NCBI GenBank assembly: GCA_019240125.1
Contig: JAFAYW010000154.1
Location: 1-45,576, forward strand
DNA from: Alphaproteobacteria bacterium
GTDB taxonomy: Bacteria > Pseudomonadota > Alphaproteobacteria > ATCC43930 > CGMCC-115725
DNA length: 45,576 nucleotides
Direction: 5' to 3'
Shown: one piece after another, positions 9,676-18,206 of the stretch
Layout of the letters: each line of letters opens with the position of its first letter
Numbering within the stretch: the stretch's first letter is position 1
Notes under the pieces: generated by a model
Database searches by the model: none
The model's input: only the letters and a program-made list of their open reading frames with translations
Told to the model about the DNA's origin: nothing
Translations under genes and position numbers: made by a program

Positions 9676-11565
9676 CTAGAAAAGCTTATCCAGCGCGTCG
9701 TGCTTGATCGTAACCGTGTAGCGGTGACGCAGGGCGTCGGTGAATTCGCCGGCGGCGTCGACGCGCGATTGGTTGGCCATCTGGTCGGTGAGGCCGGCGG
9801 CAGCTTCGTCGGGCACCTTGTCGGGTATCTGGATGTCCTTGAGCTGCGCGACATAGCCGCCGCTCGCATCGGTTGTGGAAACGATGTCAGCCTGTTTGGT
9901 ATCGAATATCTTGGCAACCAGGGCGGGAGGCACGACCTGCCCCGGCGACGGGCTGCGGCTCAGCGAGATGGCTGAGAGCAGTGTCATGCCCTTGTCGCCC
10001 GCAATCTTTGACAGTGTGCCGCCGGTCTTGGCGGCGGCAGCAACGTCCTCCGCCTGTTTGGCGGCCGCGTCGCGCTTCTGCTCGGCCTGCCAACCCGCGA
10101 TCGCGGTATCCTTCACGTCGGCCAGAGGGCGTACCGTGGGGGCCAGTACCTTGTCGATATGCACCGCGAAGATGGCGCCATCCTGCATGTCGGTGAGGCG
10201 GCTGGTCTCGCCCTGATTGGTCGCGAAGACGGTCTTCATCACTTCCGACGCCGCGACGGGGAGGGTGACCGGCTTGCCATCCGGCCCATTCCCGTTCTCG
10301 TCGGCCTCGGCCACGGTCGTGATCTTAAGTCCGAATTTGGCCGCCACATCGGCCAGCTGCCCGCCGCCAGCCAACGCGTCGTCCGCCTGGTTGCCGATTT
10401 TGTCCAGCTGATCGACTGCGTCCTGTAATTTGAGCGCGGCTTCGATTTTTGGCTTGGCCTCCTCAAAGCTCGCGGTTTTTCCGGGATTGATCTTGGTCAC
10501 CCGCAAGACGTGCCAGCCGAGCGGCGACTTGACCGGGTCGCTGGGCTTGTCGAGCGCCAATTGAAACGCGACATCGCCGAGCACCTTGGGGATCTCGCTC
10601 TGGTTCAATTCGCCGAGATCGATCGTATCCGGATCTTGCGTGCCGATGCTGGTAGCGACCTCCTTGAAATCCTTGCCGGCCGCGAGCAGCCCCTCCGCCT
10701 CTTTCGCCTTCTCTTCGCTGGGCAGTAAAATCTGCTGGATATCGCGGGTCTCCGGCGTCGCCAACTCGTCTTTGCGCTGCTCGTACTCGGCGCGCAATTT
10801 GTCATCGGGAATGTCGCCGCCCGTCTTGAGATCGTTCGGTGACAGGCTGGCGAGGACAAAACCGCGATATTCCGGCGCGCGGAACAGGTCGGGGTGCCCC
10901 TCATAGAATTTCTGCAGGTCGGCGTCGCTGGGTTGCCCGACATCCTTGATCGTGGTGACCGGTATCGCGACGATATCGGCCACCCGCTTTTCGTTGCGGT
11001 ACTTGTAGAGCGCATCGATCACCGGGCGGGGCGCGCTGACCCCGGTGGTTATGGCCTGCAGCAGGTCGGCGCGCGGCACGTCCTGCCGCAGCTTCGCGAC
11101 GAGCTGGTCTTCGGTGATGTGGTTCATCGCCAGGATTTGCCCGAAAAGCTGGCGGTCGAACTTGCCGTCCTGGCCGCGAAAGGCCGGGTTGTCGTAAATC
11201 GCGCTGCGTACGACCTCGTCGGAGGCTTCGAGACCCAGACGATGCGCCTCCTGGTCGACCAGGCTCTTGTCGATGAGCTGATTGAGCAATGTATCGACAA
11301 TGCCGAGCTGCTTAACCTGGCTCGGGTCGATCGCCGCGCCGAATTGCGCGCGCAGGCGCTCCAGTGCTGGCTGCAGCGCCTGCTGCACCTCATCGGCGCG
11401 AATATCCTGGTCGCCCACCGTGGCGACCACGGTCTCCGGCGACCGGCCGCCCTGAAAATAATCGGATCGGGTGTAGATGCCCCAGAAGCCGAAGGACAGG
11501 ATCAGCAGCCCGAAAAGGACCTTGACGATAATACCGCCGGCCCGGCCGCGGATCGCTTGCATCAT
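9676..11565 (-). CDS. ppiD: PpiD/SurA-type periplasmic peptidyl-prolyl isomerase, membrane-anchored
   Basis: PpiD-type chaperones sit on the periplasmic face of the inner membrane near the Sec translocon and help newly exported proteins fold. The 629-residue protein has a short cytoplasmic N-terminus, one membrane helix (about 12-31), a SurA_N-type chaperone region (about 40-200, with YDNPAFRGQDGKFD at 124-137), a parvulin-like domain (about 272-360, ending GWHVLRV), and a long C-terminal chaperone region. Length and layout fit PpiD. Two adjacent ATGs (11565 and 11562) could start it. It is divergent from tpiA, as in many alphaproteobacteria. A weak purine-poor leader precedes it; no regulator site was recognised. 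Confidence 0.9.
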   Translation of the reverse strand: MMQAIRGRAGGIIVKVLFGLLILSFGFWGIYTRSDYFQGGRSPETVVATVGDQDIRADEVQQALQPALERLRAQFGAAIDPSQVKQLGIVDTLLNQLIDKSLVDQEAHRLGLEASDEVVRSAIYDNPAFRGQDGKFDRQLFGQILAMNHITEDQLVAKLRQDVPRADLLQAITTGVSAPRPVIDALYKYRNEKRVADIVAIPVTTIKDVGQPSDADLQKFYEGHPDLFRAPEYRGFVLASLSPNDLKTGGDIPDDKLRAEYEQRKDELATPETRDIQQILLPSEEKAKEAEGLLAAGKDFKEVATSIGTQDPDTIDLGELNQSEIPKVLGDVAFQLALDKPSDPVKSPLGWHVLRVTKINPGKTASFEEAKPKIEAALKLQDAVDQLDKIGNQADDALAGGGQLADVAAKFGLKITTVAEADENGNGPDGKPVTLPVAASEVMKTVFATNQGETSRLTDMQDGAIFAVHIDKVLAPTVRPLADVKDTAIAGWQAEQKRDAAAKQAEDVAAAAKTGGTLSKIAGDKGMTLLSAISLSRSPSPGQVVPPALVAKIFDTKQADIVSTTDASGGYVAQLKDIQIPDKVPDEAAAGLTDQMANQSRVDAAGEFTDALRHRYTVTIKHDALDKLF

Positions 11566-11734
11566 GACGCGACAGACTCTGTGCTGGCGGGTGCCGCCGA
11601 TCCCGGTCGGCGCGGTGCGCCGCTCGGTTGACCTCAGTCACACCCGGTGTGATCGTTGGCTCGGAACATAAAGGTGGGGCAACCCGGCCGCAACAGCGGG
11701 TCCGCCCGCTTCCCTGCGGCGTGGAGACACGGAA

Positions 11735-12466
11735 ATGGCGGAACGAAGGCAACTGGTCGCCGGTAATTGGAAGATGAACGGGATGCGGGCCGATGGTCTC
11801 GCGCTGGCCCGCGGCGTCGCCGCGCGGGCATCCCGGCCGCATCGCTGCGACCTGTTGGTGTGTCCTCCCGCGACGTTGATCGCGGCGGTCGGCGAGGCGC
11901 TGGCCGGCAGCCCCGTGGCGCTCGGCGGACAGGATTGCCATGAAGCGGCCTCCGGCGCCTTTACCGGCGATATCAGCGCGGAGATGCTGCGCGACGCCGG
12001 CTGCACGCATGTCATCCTCGGCCATTCCGAGCGCCGGCACGGGCGCGGCGAGAGCGACGCCGACGTGCATGCCAAGGTGATCGCGGCGTGGCGCGCCGGA
12101 CTGATCGCGATCGTCTGCGTCGGCGAGACGCGGGCGGAGCGCGAGGCGGGCAGGGCGGTCGCGGTCGTCACCGGCCAGATCGCCGGATCGGTGCCGGCGG
12201 GAGCCGACGCGGCAAAGCTGGTGATCGCCTATGAGCCGGTTTGGGCGATCGGCACCGGGCTCACCCCTACCACACTCGACATCATCGAGATTCACGCCGC
12301 CATTCGCGCTCACATCCCCGGTGGCACGCGGATTCTTTACGGCGGCTCGGTCAACCCGAGAAACGCCGCCGAGATCCTGGCATTGCCGGAGGTGGATGGC
12401 GGTCTGATCGGCGGCGCCAGCCTCAAGGCCGATGATTTCTGGGCCATCGCCGCCGCGGCGCAATAG
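11735..12466 (+). CDS. tpiA: Triose-phosphate isomerase
   Basis: Interconverts dihydroxyacetone phosphate and glyceraldehyde 3-phosphate in glycolysis and gluconeogenesis. The 243-residue TIM barrel shows all catalytic residues: N11 and K13 in GNWKMNG, H97 in ILGHSERR, and E167 in [11 protein letters not shown], with the flexible loop 6 at 171-176 and the phosphate-binding YGGSV at 202-206. Length is normal for a bacterial enzyme. The ATG at 11735 is preceded by a GGAG. It is divergent from ppiD and followed by secG and pyrG on the same strand, a standard alphaproteobacterial order, although here 561 bases separate tpiA from secG. Confidence 0.97.
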   Translation: MAERRQLVAGNWKMNGMRADGLALARGVAARASRPHRCDLLVCPPATLIAAVGEALAGSPVALGGQDCHEAASGAFTGDISAEMLRDAGCTHVILGHSERRHGRGESDADVHAKVIAAWRAGLIAIVCVGETRAEREAGRAVAVVTGQIAGSVPAGADAAKLVIAYEPVWAIGTGLTPTTLDIIEIHAAIRAHIPGGTRILYGGSVNPRNAAEILALPEVDGGLIGGASLKADDFWAIAAAAQ

Positions 12467-12541
12467 GGCAGCGCGATAAGCCGAGAGCGGCGTCATGGCG
12501 TAGTGTTCCGTGAGACGATAGACCGGCCGAGTTTGCCTCAT

Positions 12542-12563
12542 TCCCGGCGGTGGCGTGCCGGGA
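12542..12563. terminator. Hairpin between convergent tpiA and small membrane ORF
   Basis: TCCCGGC (12542-12548) and GCCGGGA (12557-12563) form a perfect 7-bp stem with an 8-base loop. It begins immediately after the stop codon of the minus-strand small ORF and lies downstream of tpiA, so it could end both transcripts. There is no T-run on either side, so Rho-independent action is doubtful. Confidence 0.35.
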
Positions 12564-12785
12564 CTAAAGCGGCAGTGGCTTCCCCGGACGGAACCGCCGA
12601 TTGACTTTGGTGGTGCAGTACAGGCCCAGTCCAGCCAAAGCTGCCACCGCGAGAGAAATATAAATCTCTGGAAATGGGTCACCCGAGGCGAAGTCGCGAA
12701 CGGCCGATGCCACAGCTCCGAGTAGCGCGATCCAGGATAAGGCCTTCGCGGCGAGTAAAAATGTTAGAAGATTATCACCTCGCAT
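12564..12785 (-). CDS. Small two-helix membrane protein of unknown function
   Basis: A 73-residue ORF facing tpiA. It starts MRGDNLLTFLLAAKALSW and shows two hydrophobic segments (about 5-28 and 40-58), separated by a short polar stretch with DFASGDPFPE, and a basic tail (KVNRRFRPGK). That pattern follows the positive-inside rule with both ends in the cytoplasm. I do not recognise a family. A GGAG lies 12 bases before the ATG, a little far for a ribosome-binding site, and a stem-loop follows the stop directly. Both points, with the sensible membrane topology, support a real gene, but it could be a chance ORF. Confidence 0.5.
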   Translation of the reverse strand: MRGDNLLTFLLAAKALSWIALLGAVASAVRDFASGDPFPEIYISLAVAALAGLGLYCTTKVNRRFRPGKPLPL

Positions 12786-12917
12786 GGGCTGTGAATTCTC
12801 CGGGGCGGCTGCACGTCGTTCGATAGATCAAGTTAAACCAAGGTGATTTCTAGATCATCGCGACGACGTCGCAGAAGCCGATCATCCCCTATCAGCCTTG
12901 CTCGGCCGGGCCTCTTT

Positions 12918-12951
12918 CTTGCGGATGACCTCGCATGCGGACGGCCGCAAG
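12918..12951. repeat. Stem-loop in the long leader of secG
   Basis: CTTGCGG (12918-12924) and CCGCAAG (12945-12951) pair perfectly across 20 bases that include the palindrome CGCATGCG. It lies 77 bases ahead of secG. Apart from the small ORF and the two hairpins, the 561 bases between tpiA and secG show no recognisable gene. Chance is possible in such G+C-rich sequence. Confidence 0.25.
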
Positions 12952-13027
12952 CAACGACGCCGCAGTAGCCATAGTCGGCAGAAGCGCCTAAATAGTGATC
13001 TCCCCGACAAGAGACCCGGCGCATTCG

Positions 13028-13402
13028 ATGATTGTTGTTCTGTTTATTATCCATGGTTTGATTGCGCTGGCGCTGATTGCGGTTGTGCTGCTGCAAAAGA
13101 GCGAGGGTGGCGCGCTGGGCATGGGCGGCGGCGGCATGTCGGGTTTCATGACCGGCCGGTCCACGGCGAATTTGCTAACCCGTACGACGGCCTTTCTGGC
13201 CTTGGCATTCTTTGTGTCCAGCATCGTGCTCGTCAAGCTCAGCAATTACATGGGGCCGCCGCATTCGATCGTCGATCAGGGGGCGGATTCGTCAACGCCG
13301 CTGATCCCTGGGCCCGCCTCGTTGCCGAATTCACCGGCCGCGCCGGCCGCGCCGGCAGTGCCCGCTGCGCCGGCCGGCCCAAGCGCGCCGCTGGCCAAAT
13401 AG
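13028..13402 (+). CDS. secG: Preprotein translocase subunit SecG
   Basis: SecG is the small, non-essential subunit of the SecYEG protein-export channel in the inner membrane. From the ATG at 13028 the protein has 124 residues: helix 1 MIVVLFIIHGLIALALIAVV, the conserved LLQKSEGGALGMGGGG turn, a short loop containing LTRTT, and helix 2 ending near KLSNY. The C-terminal tail of about 45 residues is Ala/Pro-rich low complexity, as often in alphaproteobacteria. A GTG at 12995 would add 11 residues that do not fit the family, so it is not used. It sits between tpiA and pyrG on the same strand, and no strong ribosome-binding site is visible. Confidence 0.93.
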   Translation: MIVVLFIIHGLIALALIAVVLLQKSEGGALGMGGGGMSGFMTGRSTANLLTRTTAFLALAFFVSSIVLVKLSNYMGPPHSIVDQGADSSTPLIPGPASLPNSPAAPAAPAVPAAPAGPSAPLAK

Positions 13403-13581
13403 CCAGTCGCACGCTGCGTTGACGATTCGCAGTCGGAAAACACTGGCTGCATTGGGCACGGGACCTCAACGCGGCATCGGCGGATGGCTGATACTGGATC
13501 GCCAGCGGTATCGCGGCCGTTGACTAAGATATTGATATCGCCATGAAATTCGGAGTTCGTCGATGGCCTCGGCAGTTTACC

Positions 13582-13609
13582 GTGGGATGTATCGCCCACT
13601 TGCTATACT
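13582..13609 (+). promoter_or_regulatory. Putative extended -10 promoter of pyrG with overlapping inverted repeat
   Basis: TGCTATACT (13601-13609) matches an extended -10 (TGn-TATACT) and ends only 10 bases before the pyrG ATG at 13620, which would give a transcript with an almost absent leader. Just upstream, GTGGG (13582-13586) and CCCAC (13595-13599) form an inverted repeat where a -35 box would be. A second, weaker candidate is TTGACT (13520-13525) with TGAAAT 18 bases downstream. The rest of the 217-base secG-pyrG spacer holds nothing recognised. Confidence 0.4.
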
Positions 13610-13619
13610 TTAAAGGTCC

Positions 13620-15254
13620 ATGACGCGGTTCATCTTCATTACCGGCGGCGTGGTCTCCTCCCTGGGGAAAGGTCTGTGCTCCGCGGCGCTTGGCGCCCTG
13701 TTGCAGGCTCGTGGATTCAAGGTCCGCCTGCGCAAGCTCGACCCCTACCTCAATGTCGATCCGGGCACGATGAGCCCGTATCAGCACGGTGAGGTCTTTG
13801 TCACCGATGACGGCTCCGAGACCGATCTGGATCTCGGGCATTATGAGCGCTATGTCGGTCTCGCCTCGCGGCGCAGTGACAGCGTCACGACGGGGCGCAT
13901 CTATTCGACTGTGATCGGTCGCGAGCGGCGCGGCGAATATCTCGGGGCCACCGTGCAGGTCATCCCGCACGTCACCGACGCGATCAAGGAGTTCATCACC
14001 GCCGATCTGACGGACGAGGATTTCGTATTATGCGAGATCGGCGGCACGGTCGGCGACATCGAAAGCCTGCCATTTCTCGAGGCGATCCGGCAATTGGCCA
14101 ACGAGTTGGGCCGCGAGCGCTCGATGTTCGTGCATCTGACGCTGGTGCCGTGGATAGCCTCGGCCGGCGAATTGAAGACCAAGCCGACGCAGCATTCCGC
14201 CAAGGAACTGCTCGGTCTCGGCATTCAGCCGGACATTTTGCTGTGCCGCTGCGAACGCCCGATTCCGGATGGAGCCCGCAAGAAGATCGCGCTGTTCTGC
14301 AACCTGCGGGAGTCGCGTGTCATCCCGGCGCTCGACGTTGATACGATCTATGCCGTTCCCGCGGCCTACCACGCGGAAGGGTTCGATCGCGAAGTATGCG
14401 AGCATTTCGGGTTGCAGACGCGGGCCCCCGACCTGTCGCGCTGGGATGCGATCGTCAATCGTGTCCGGCGGCCGGAGGGCGAGGTTACAATCGCAATCGT
14501 CGGCAAGTACACCAATCTGCTCGACAGCTACAAATCGCTGGCCGAGGCAATGACTCACGGCGGCATAGCCAATAATGTGCGGGTAAAGCTCGATTGGATC
14601 GACTCCGAGGTGTTCGAGGCCGAATCCGAGGCGCTGCGCAAGTTGGAGGACGTGCACGCGATCCTGGTGCCCGGCGGCTTTGGCGAACGCGGCAGCGAGG
14701 GCAAGATCGAGGCGGCGCGGTTCGCGCGCGAGCGCCAGGTGCCGTATTTCGGCATCTGCTTCGGTATGCAGATGGCGGTGATCGAGGCGGCGCGGCATCT
14801 CGCGAAGCTGCCGGGGGCCGGCTCGACCGAGTTCGGCGCCTGCGCGCATCCGGTTATCGGCCTGATGACCGAGTGGATGCGCGGCAACGAAGTGGAACAG
14901 CGTGCTGCCGATACCGATCTGGGGGGCACCATGCGGCTCGGCGCCTACGATGCCTTGCTCTCCCCGGAAAGCCACGTCGCGGAAATTTATGGGGCAACGC
15001 AGATCAGCGAGCGTCACCGTCATCGTTACGAGGTCAACATTGCTTACCGTGACTCCCTGGAGGCGGCCGGACTGCGCTTTTCCGGGATGTCGCCGGACGG
15101 AATGCTGCCCGAAATCATCGAACTGCCGGAAACCGTGCATCCCTGGTTCATCGGCGTGCAGTTCCATCCGGAGCTGAAATCCCGCCCGTTCGAACCGCAC
15201 CCCTTGTTCAAGGATTTTGTACGCGCCGCGGTGCATCAGTCGCGCTTGGTATAG
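13620..15254 (+). CDS. pyrG: CTP synthase
   Basis: Makes CTP from UTP, ATP and glutamine. The 544-residue protein has the synthetase domain (about 1-270) beginning [18 protein letters not shown] with its P-loop at 8-18, the [15 protein letters not shown] segment (39-53) and [12 protein letters not shown] (138-149). A class I glutamine amidotransferase domain follows (about 290-540) with the nucleophile C380 in GICFGMQ and the His-Glu pair H516 and E518 in FHPELKSRP. Length is normal. The ATG follows a possible extended -10 very closely. AAAGG lies only three bases before the start. A clear intrinsic terminator follows the stop. Confidence 0.98.
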   Translation: MTRFIFITGGVVSSLGKGLCSAALGALLQARGFKVRLRKLDPYLNVDPGTMSPYQHGEVFVTDDGSETDLDLGHYERYVGLASRRSDSVTTGRIYSTVIGRERRGEYLGATVQVIPHVTDAIKEFITADLTDEDFVLCEIGGTVGDIESLPFLEAIRQLANELGRERSMFVHLTLVPWIASAGELKTKPTQHSAKELLGLGIQPDILLCRCERPIPDGARKKIALFCNLRESRVIPALDVDTIYAVPAAYHAEGFDREVCEHFGLQTRAPDLSRWDAIVNRVRRPEGEVTIAIVGKYTNLLDSYKSLAEAMTHGGIANNVRVKLDWIDSEVFEAESEALRKLEDVHAILVPGGFGERGSEGKIEAARFARERQVPYFGICFGMQMAVIEAARHLAKLPGAGSTEFGACAHPVIGLMTEWMRGNEVEQRAADTDLGGTMRLGAYDALLSPESHVAEIYGATQISERHRHRYEVNIAYRDSLEAAGLRFSGMSPDGMLPEIIELPETVHPWFIGVQFHPELKSRPFEPHPLFKDFVRAAVHQSRLV

Positions 15255-15272
15255 CCCTCGCCGAAGCGATAA

Positions 15273-15305
15273 GGTTGCAACGCGCTGCAGCCGCTTTTCT
15301 TTTTT
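15273..15305 (+). terminator. Rho-independent terminator of pyrG
   Basis: GGTTGCA (15273-15279) pairs with TGCAGCC (15286-15292), seven pairs with one G-U, around a 6-base loop. A T-rich tract follows (TTTTCTTTTTT, 15295-15305). It begins 19 bases after the pyrG stop codon and ends just before the next gene. Confidence 0.75.
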
Positions 15306-15311
15306 CGCTTC

Positions 15312-16034
15312 ATGGCTTTAAATCGCCGCGCGATGGATCGGCGCAGTTTCATCTCGCTCGTAAGCGGCCTGCTCGCGGCACCCTCGCTGGCGCGAGCAGC
15401 CTTACCCGCGCCCGCTTCGCAGCGGCGGCTGCAGCTGTATAACGCCCATACCAACGAAACGTTCGAGGGCTATTACCGGGACGCGCTGGGTCCGATCCCG
15501 CTCGCGATGGACGAGCTGTCGTACTTTTTGCGCGACCATCATTCCGGCGCGACCATCGAGATCGATGTCGGCGTGCTCGACTTCCTGTCGGCGGTCATGG
15601 ATGCGGTTGGCGCGAGTACGGCCACGATCCTATCGGCTTATCGCACCCGCGAAACCAACGCGATGCTGGCGCGGACCACCTTTGGTGTTGCCGATAACAG
15701 CCAGCATATCTATGGCCGCGCCCTCGATGTGCACCTCGGCTCACGCCTCGAAGACGCGATGGATGTGGCGCGCGATATGCGGCGCGGCGGCGTCGGCTGG
15801 TATCCGCATTCAGGCTTTTTCCACCTCGATAGCGGACCTGTCCGCAACTGGACGCTAAACGGGGTCGGGTTCGACCGCTTGCTGGTCCAGGTGCGCCAGA
15901 TGCTGGCGAGCGGTGGATTGTCGGTCTCGGATCATGGCCAGTTGCTGCTCGGCTCGTCGCGTCAGGCGCCGAACGCCCAACAGCGTCTCGCCTTGCATCG
16001 CGCCATCGCCCAGGCCATCGCGGGGATGCGCTGA
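15312..16034 (+). CDS. Tat-exported DUF882 (YcbK-like, M15-type) metallopeptidase
   Basis: DUF882/YcbK proteins resemble the Zn-dependent M15 D-Ala-D-Ala peptidases and are thought to act on peptidoglycan in the periplasm. In the 240-residue reading the N-terminus has a twin-arginine motif (DRRSFIS, 9-15), a hydrophobic stretch and an Ala-rich cleavage region near 30. Probable Zn ligands are H132 and D139 in SQHIYGRALDVHL and H171 in HSGFFHLDSGPVR, with R112 in SAYRTRETN. The start may be the ATG at 15312 or the one at 15333 (MDRRSF). The pyrG terminator ends just upstream, so the gene needs its own promoter; TTTAAA at 15317-15322 would suit only the later start. Its end faces the GspC-like gene with 7 bases between. 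Confidence 0.88.
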   Translation: MALNRRAMDRRSFISLVSGLLAAPSLARAALPAPASQRRLQLYNAHTNETFEGYYRDALGPIPLAMDELSYFLRDHHSGATIEIDVGVLDFLSAVMDAVGASTATILSAYRTRETNAMLARTTFGVADNSQHIYGRALDVHLGSRLEDAMDVARDMRRGGVGWYPHSGFFHLDSGPVRNWTLNGVGFDRLLVQVRQMLASGGLSVSDHGQLLLGSSRQAPNAQQRLALHRAIAQAIAGMR

Positions 16035-16041
16035 CGCGTCC

Positions 16042-16521
16042 CTACGGGCGCGCCGGCTCCACGGCGGCAGAGGCCGACTGCAGTGTCAGGACCGTTTCGC
16101 CCTCGGTCGACGAGAGGACGATCCGGTCGTCTTCGATCCGTACCACGGTCCCGCTGTCGAGTTTGCCGCCATCATCGACCGCGATCCGCCGGGCGCCGTC
16201 GGCCACCAGGGCGCGCCGCGAATCACCATCAGTGACAAGCCCGATCAACCGGTAGCGGGTTGCCGGGCCTTGCGGCACCGCTTTGGCGGCCGGCGGCGCC
16301 GGACGGCGCGTGGGCGAGAATAGCGGTCGATCGCCGATCGCGGCAAAGCTCGCGGCCGGCGCCAGCGCTGCCACTGGACGCGGCTGGGTGGCGTTGTCGG
16401 GGACCGCGGCATGGCTGGCCGCGGGCGTTGGCGCGAACCACGGCCAGATGGCGACACCGATGAGGAGCAGCATGGCCACCGCGGCCAGCGCCTGAGCCGG
16501 GACAAACCGAGCCGCTCTCAC
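16042..16521 (-). CDS. GspC-like inner-membrane protein of the type II secretion system
   Basis: A 159-residue protein with one N-terminal membrane helix (about 8-28) and a periplasmic part. It has the GspC-type homology-region pattern: RPLFSPTRRPAP (about 65-76), then YRLIGLVTDGDSRRALV and a beta-rich end with GTVVRIEDDRIVLSS. GspC links the inner-membrane platform of a T2SS to the secretin. No PDZ domain follows, so it is the short form; GspN-like naming is also possible. Its ATG overlaps the gspM stop (ATGA), so it is the last gene of the minus-strand gsp operon. It meets the DUF882 gene tail to tail. Confidence 0.7.
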   Translation of the reverse strand: MRAARFVPAQALAAVAMLLLIGVAIWPWFAPTPAASHAAVPDNATQPRPVAALAPAASFAAIGDRPLFSPTRRPAPPAAKAVPQGPATRYRLIGLVTDGDSRRALVADGARRIAVDDGGKLDSGTVVRIEDDRIVLSSTEGETVLTLQSASAAVEPARP

Positions 16522-17072
16522 GATGCCGCCCCGCCCCTGAACCCTGACACGTCGAGCTGAAATTCGAGGTTGCCAGCGGCATTGCCGGATGGCGAGGCGG
16601 CCAGTGGTGCCTGTATCTGCAGGTTGTCGGGATAGAGCAGCGGCCGCGCGCTCTCAATCGAATAGAGCAGGCGGCCGAGACTGGCAACGTCGCCGCCAGC
16701 ACGGATGCGCACGCCAAACCGCCTCCCGTCACCGCCGATATCGCCGCGCAACAGCATCTGCATGCTGTGGATCTGGATGCCGTTAGCCGACGCCGTGGCC
16801 TTTATGGTCTCCTGCAGATTGGCGGTGGCCTGCGTCTCCGGGATGTCCGGGTAGAGTAATGGGGGGCCATTGGCGGTGGCCATCGGGCGTGGCGCCTCGG
16901 CCAGAGCGCGATAACGCTGCAGCAGCGCCTGCCGGCGCGCAAGTTGTTCCGAGCCATCGGCGATCATGCCGAGATATGCGCTCACCGGCCCGGCCCAGAG
17001 CAGTAGGACGAGCAAACCGAGGACGCCGAGCGCCAGGCCTCGATGAGCGGTGCGGCTGCCGGGCAGGGTCAT
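16518..17072 (-). CDS. gspM: Type II secretion system protein GspM
   Basis: GspM is a bitopic inner-membrane protein that partners GspL in the assembly platform. From the ATG at 17072 it has 184 residues: a cytoplasmic start, one helix (about 13-33), a coiled region with LARRQALLQRYRAL, and a periplasmic ferredoxin-like part ending FQLDVSGFRGG. The family appears to be the alternative GspM type (T2SSM_b). The open frame runs further upstream, but that part is antisense-like noise inside gspL; the ATG overlapping the gspL stop (ATGA) is clearly the start. It overlaps the GspC-like gene in the same way. Confidence 0.82.
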   Translation of the reverse strand: MTLPGSRTAHRGLALGVLGLLVLLLWAGPVSAYLGMIADGSEQLARRQALLQRYRALAEAPRPMATANGPPLLYPDIPETQATANLQETIKATASANGIQIHSMQMLLRGDIGGDGRRFGVRIRAGGDVASLGRLLYSIESARPLLYPDNLQIQAPLAASPSGNAAGNLEFQLDVSGFRGGAAS

Positions 17073-18151
17073 CGCGCAGCCTCGGCGAGGCTGGCGCCGA
17101 GCTGAAAGTGCTCCAACCCCGTCGCGGGATCGCGCGCAATCGGCGAGCGAAACGATATTTCGGCGAAGGCGGGATTGCGCTGCAAGGCTAAAGCGATTGT
17201 CGCGGCCGAGGGCGACAGACCATCCAACACAATGTCGCGGCCCTTGATCGATAGCGAGATCAGCCATGACCCGTCCGGGACGGTTCGGGTGAGGTCGTTG
17301 AGGACATTGACCAGTGTCGCGCGCCCGTTGCGCAATGCTGCGACGGTCGCTTCCTGATCCGTGGCGTGCTGCTGTTGCGAGCGCAGCTGCAAGGTCGTGT
17401 CGGCGGCGGGCTTGAGCGCGGCGATGTCGCGATCGATTTCCGCAAGCCTGACTTGCTGGGCGAGCGGCCAGGACACCGCCGCTGCGGCGGCGAACCCGCA
17501 CAGAGTGAGCAGCAGGGCACGCGGTACACGGCGGATAGCGGCAACCGGCAGGAGCGGGTCGGTGGCAAGGGCCAGCGGCTTTGCATCGACGGCTGGTGTC
17601 AGCGAGAAGCTGGCGGCGGTCAGCCCGGCCGCGGCGAGCGCGTCGGCGATCGCAAACACGACCTCGCGGGGCACTGCGGCGATCTCGACTGAAACCGTTG
17701 CCGGACCAGGACCGGTGCCTTGAGCACGGCTGACGACTCGATGCCCATAAAAGACGCGTTCAGCGGCGAACGGGAAATGCCGTGAAATCTCGAAGCCCAG
17801 GATCAGCGAAAGCCGGTGTTCTGCGTCAGCCGGCAAGGCAATTGTCTTGCTCAGCACGCGTTCGGGCGGAATTTCGACAAAGACCCGAGTACGACCCCCG
17901 GCGCGGGCGGCAACATCCGTCAATCCGAGCGGTGCGCCGTTACTGCATTCGATGGCCGAAGACGCGCGATTGCCGCGCCGGATCAGCCATTGCTCCTCGC
18001 CAGCTTCGATTGTGATCTGACTGCCGCGCCAAGTGCGCCAGCGCTGCGCCGTTACCGCCCAGACCGCTCCGAGCTCGCCCAGCCACCACCGCCAGGCGCG
18101 CTCGGCCGAGCCGCGCACCTCCTCGATCGGATGATTGGCAACAATGCTCAT
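17069..18151 (-). CDS. gspL: Type II secretion system protein GspL with PilN-like domain
   Basis: GspL recruits the GspE ATPase to the inner membrane. The 360-residue protein has a cytoplasmic actin-like part (about 40-210) with IPPERVLSKTIALPADAEHRL and the motif FEISRHFPFAAERVFYGH, a membrane helix (about 229-248, ALLLTLCGFAAAAAVSW), and a periplasmic PilN-type domain with a coiled coil and NVLNDLTRTVPDGSWL. Length is in the usual range. It starts 55 bases after the gspK stop and overlaps gspM. The separate PilN-like domain is common to GspL and type IV pilus PilN; the neighbours decide for T2SS. Confidence 0.85.
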   Translation of the reverse strand: MSIVANHPIEEVRGSAERAWRWWLGELGAVWAVTAQRWRTWRGSQITIEAGEEQWLIRRGNRASSAIECSNGAPLGLTDVAARAGGRTRVFVEIPPERVLSKTIALPADAEHRLSLILGFEISRHFPFAAERVFYGHRVVSRAQGTGPGPATVSVEIAAVPREVVFAIADALAAAGLTAASFSLTPAVDAKPLALATDPLLPVAAIRRVPRALLLTLCGFAAAAAVSWPLAQQVRLAEIDRDIAALKPAADTTLQLRSQQQHATDQEATVAALRNGRATLVNVLNDLTRTVPDGSWLISLSIKGRDIVLDGLSPSAATIALALQRNPAFAEISFRSPIARDPATGLEHFQLGASLAEAAR

Positions 18152-18206
18152 GGAATGGCCGCATCCCCCATCGGCACGACGCAGAGTCTACCACAGGCAG
18201 GGCGTC

